From: Bacteroidota bacterium
GTDB taxonomy: Bacteria; Bacteroidota; Bacteroidia; Flavobacteriales; Crocinitomicaceae
Reading direction: 5' to 3'
DNA: 15,967 nucleotides
Assembly (NCBI GenBank): GCA_029558435.1
Contig: JAKQEZ010000032.1
Location: 1-15,967 of the forward strand
Position numbers and translations under genes: made by a program. The notes beneath the pieces were generated by a model. It searched no databases, was not told where the DNA came from, and saw only the letters and a program-made list of their open reading frames with translations. Positions 13,845 through 15,967 of this stretch are shown piece after piece. Each line of letters opens with the position of its first letter. Positions within the stretch are counted from its first letter, which is position 1.

Positions 13845-15967
13845 ATGCGTCTGCTTGTCTTTACTATTTTTGTTAACTTTTTACTATTATCATTTGCTCA
13901 AGAAAGAGTAACGATTACTGGTGTAGTTAAAAGCAATGAAGATGGCGAGTCAATTGTGGGGGCTAAAATTTATTTTTCAGACATTCAAAAAGGGGCTGTA
14001 ACCAATCAATATGGGTTTTATTCTATTACCATTCCCAAAGGGCAACATCAATTAGAGATTTCGGCAAGCGATAAAGATCCGCTCGTTAAATCCATTAATT
14101 TTCAAAACGATACCACTATCAACGTTGAATTATTTAACCCTGCAACAAGCATCAATGAAGTAGTTGTGAGCGCCAAAAAATCAGAAAATGTGAATGCAGT
14201 TAACATGGGGCAAATGGAGCTTAAAATTGAGGAAATAAAAAAACTACCAGCTTTTATGGGCGAGGTGGATCCGATTAAAGCCATTCAAATGTTGCCTGGT
14301 GTATCGTCTGTTTCTGAAGGTAGTCAAGGGTTTTATGTGCGTGGTGGCGGTCCCGACCAAAATTTGGTATTGTTAGATGAAGCGCCCGTGTACAATGCCT
14401 CTCACCTTTTTGGCTTTTTCTCGGTATTTAATTCCGATGCCATTAAAAGCGTTAATTTGATAAAAGGTGGAATGCCTGCCAATTATGGTGGTCGACTTTC
14501 ATCTGTTTTAGAAGTAAACATGATTGAAGGGAATAAAAAACGTTTTTCAGTAAAAGGTGGATTAGGTGTTATTTCATCTCGCTTGGAGGTGGATGGACCT
14601 ATAAAAAAAGACAAAGGCTCGTTTATGATTTCTGGTAGAAGAACCTATGTTGATTTGCTCATGAAAGCATTTATCCCCAAAAAATCACCGTTTTATGGGT
14701 CGAGTTACTATTTCTACGACTTAAATTTCAAAGCCAATTATCAACTTTCTGAACGTGACCATATCTATTTGAGTGGTTATTATGGTAAAGATCAATTCAA
14801 ATTTGGCAATAAAAAAGATGATTTTTATGTAACGATGCCTTGGGAAAATGGCGTTGGTTCATTGAAATGGACACATTTATTTGGTCGAAAATTGTTTATG
14901 GATGTTGTAACGACCTATACTCATTATAAATTTGCTTTTAATACCGAACAAGACGACATTGAGTTTAAATCCAGCACAAGCATCAACGATGTAGGGGCAA
15001 AAATTGGTTTTTCATACTTCCCCAATGGTAGTCGCCACGTGATGAAATTTGGAGCTCAATATACTTATCATATTTTCAATCCTTCGAGTATTTCTGCAAA
15101 ACAAGATACAACAGTATTTAACACTGGAATAAGCCAGAATTTATACAGCCATGAAACTGGACTTTACTTCTTAGATGAATGGAACATTACCGAAGATTTG
15201 AAAGTGAACATCGGATTGCGTTATAGCACCTTTACGCATACGGGGAAATTTACACGCATTATCAAGGGAAACATTGCTCAACCCGATTCGTTAATTACCT
15301 ATAAAAACAATGAAGTAGTAAAATTTTATCAAGGGTTAGAGCCTAGATTTTCAATTCGTTACATTTTACCTGATAAAAGTTCAATAAAAGCTGGTTTTGC
15401 CTACAATTACCAATACATTCACTTGGCATCATTGAGTGCAGTGTCTATGCCTACCGATATTTGGTATCCATCCACCGATGTTACAAAACCACAAAAAGGA
15501 TTTCAAACAGCATTAGGGTATTTTAGAAATTTCTTAAACGATATGCTGGAAACCTCGGTTGAAGTTTATTACAAACAGATGGATAATCTTATCGAATTTA
15601 AGGAAGGTGCTTATCCAACAGACAACATCAACGACAACACCGACAATTTACTTGTTTTTGGTAAAGGTTGGAGCTATGGAATTGAATTCTTTTTGAAAAA
15701 AACACGAGGTAAGTTTACTGGATGGGTGGGATATACCTTGTCTAAAACCGATCGCAAATTTCCCGACCTCAACGAAGGAAAACTTTTTCCGGCAAAATAT
15801 GATAGAAGACACGATTTGTCGTTAGTAGCCAATTACGACATCAATAAACGATGGAGCATTGGAGGAGGTTTTGTTTTTGCTTCGGGTAATACAATGACAT
15901 TACCAAGTTCGTGGTACATGCAAAATCAAGATTTGTTGTTTCAATACGGTCCGCGCAATTCAACCCG
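13845..15967 (+). CDS. TonB-dependent receptor with carboxypeptidase-like N-terminal domain (partial, runs off the window)
   Basis: Outer-membrane beta-barrel importing a ligand with energy from TonB-ExbBD. From ATG 13845 the frame stays open to the edge (707 codons plus 2 bases), so the C-terminus is missing. A signal peptide (about 1-18, ending LLLSFA before QE) is followed by a CarboxypepD-regulatory-like domain (about 20-95, with GVVKSNEDGESIVGAKIYF and TNQYGFYSITIP) and a plug domain beginning with EVVVSAKKSEN. The plug includes the block LPGVSSVSEGSQGFYVRGGG, then LLDEAPVYNASHLFGFFSVFNSD and KGGMPANYGGRLSSVLEV. Alternating aromatic-rich barrel strands follow. No SusD partner is seen upstream. 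The ligand is unknown; proximity to polysaccharide genes is only weak evidence for a glycan. Confidence 0.93.
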   Translation, partial: MRLLVFTIFVNFLLLSFAQERVTITGVVKSNEDGESIVGAKIYFSDIQKGAVTNQYGFYSITIPKGQHQLEISASDKDPLVKSINFQNDTTINVELFNPATSINEVVVSAKKSENVNAVNMGQMELKIEEIKKLPAFMGEVDPIKAIQMLPGVSSVSEGSQGFYVRGGGPDQNLVLLDEAPVYNASHLFGFFSVFNSDAIKSVNLIKGGMPANYGGRLSSVLEVNMIEGNKKRFSVKGGLGVISSRLEVDGPIKKDKGSFMISGRRTYVDLLMKAFIPKKSPFYGSSYYFYDLNFKANYQLSERDHIYLSGYYGKDQFKFGNKKDDFYVTMPWENGVGSLKWTHLFGRKLFMDVVTTYTHYKFAFNTEQDDIEFKSSTSINDVGAKIGFSYFPNGSRHVMKFGAQYTYHIFNPSSISAKQDTTVFNTGISQNLYSHETGLYFLDEWNITEDLKVNIGLRYSTFTHTGKFTRIIKGNIAQPDSLITYKNNEVVKFYQGLEPRFSIRYILPDKSSIKAGFAYNYQYIHLASLSAVSMPTDIWYPSTDVTKPQKGFQTALGYFRNFLNDMLETSVEVYYKQMDNLIEFKEGAYPTDNINDNTDNLLVFGKGWSYGIEFFLKKTRGKFTGWVGYTLSKTDRKFPDLNEGKLFPAKYDRRHDLSLVANYDINKRWSIGGGFVFASGNTMTLPSSWYMQNQDLLFQYGPRNST

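Overview
The window is a stretch of ordinary chromosome from an AT-rich member of the Bacteroidota, most likely Flavobacteriales or a close relative. Four things point there: (i) repeated TAnnTTTG (-7) promoter boxes just upstream of genes; (ii) gene starts preceded by A/T-rich sequence without Shine-Dalgarno motifs; (iii) the gene set rpmB-rpmG-DUF4295-ftsY; (iv) a TonB-dependent receptor with an N-terminal carboxypeptidase-like domain, and a short Wza plus Wzc pair of the Bacteroidota type. No tRNA, rRNA, CRISPR array, insertion sequence or prophage gene is visible.

Layout. 1-483: no gene; two near-identical tandem copies of a ~163 bp unit and the start of a third. 484-2501 (minus): an operon of an MFS transporter (TTG start) and a lipoprotein VanX-like D-Ala-D-Ala dipeptidase, joined by an ATGA overlap. 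2638-3873 (plus): a class I/II PLP aminotransferase. 4012-5674 (plus): rpmB (L28), rpmG (L33), a 50-residue DUF4295 protein (possibly the Bacteroidota ribosomal protein bL38), a strong hairpin, then ftsY. 5783-6235 (plus): a four-helix membrane protein resembling DUF420. 6271-7722 (minus): dacB-type PBP4 (family S13). 7805-13793 (plus): a five-gene exopolysaccharide/capsule operon. 13845 to the window end (plus): a TonB-dependent receptor, cut off by the edge.

How the genes work together. In the polysaccharide operon the spacings are -11, 2, 2 and 14 bp, and one perfect -7 box lies in front of the first gene. A WecA/MraY-like enzyme should load the first sugar phosphate on undecaprenyl phosphate, the GT4 enzyme extends the glycan, RmlC supplies a dTDP-6-deoxysugar precursor, and the Wzc-like tyrosine autokinase with the Wza-like lipoprotein drive polymer length control and export. 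No flippase, polymerase or partner rmlA/B/D genes are in view, so the locus depends on genes elsewhere. Two periplasmic D-Ala-peptide enzymes (VanX-like and PBP4) flank the translation/secretion cluster.

I see no clearly undescribed system. The items most worth checking are the tandem repeat at the left end, the identity of the DUF4295 protein as bL38, the terminator-like hairpin directly in front of ftsY, the nearly coincident divergent promoters between dacB and the polysaccharide operon, and the MFS/VanX pair.
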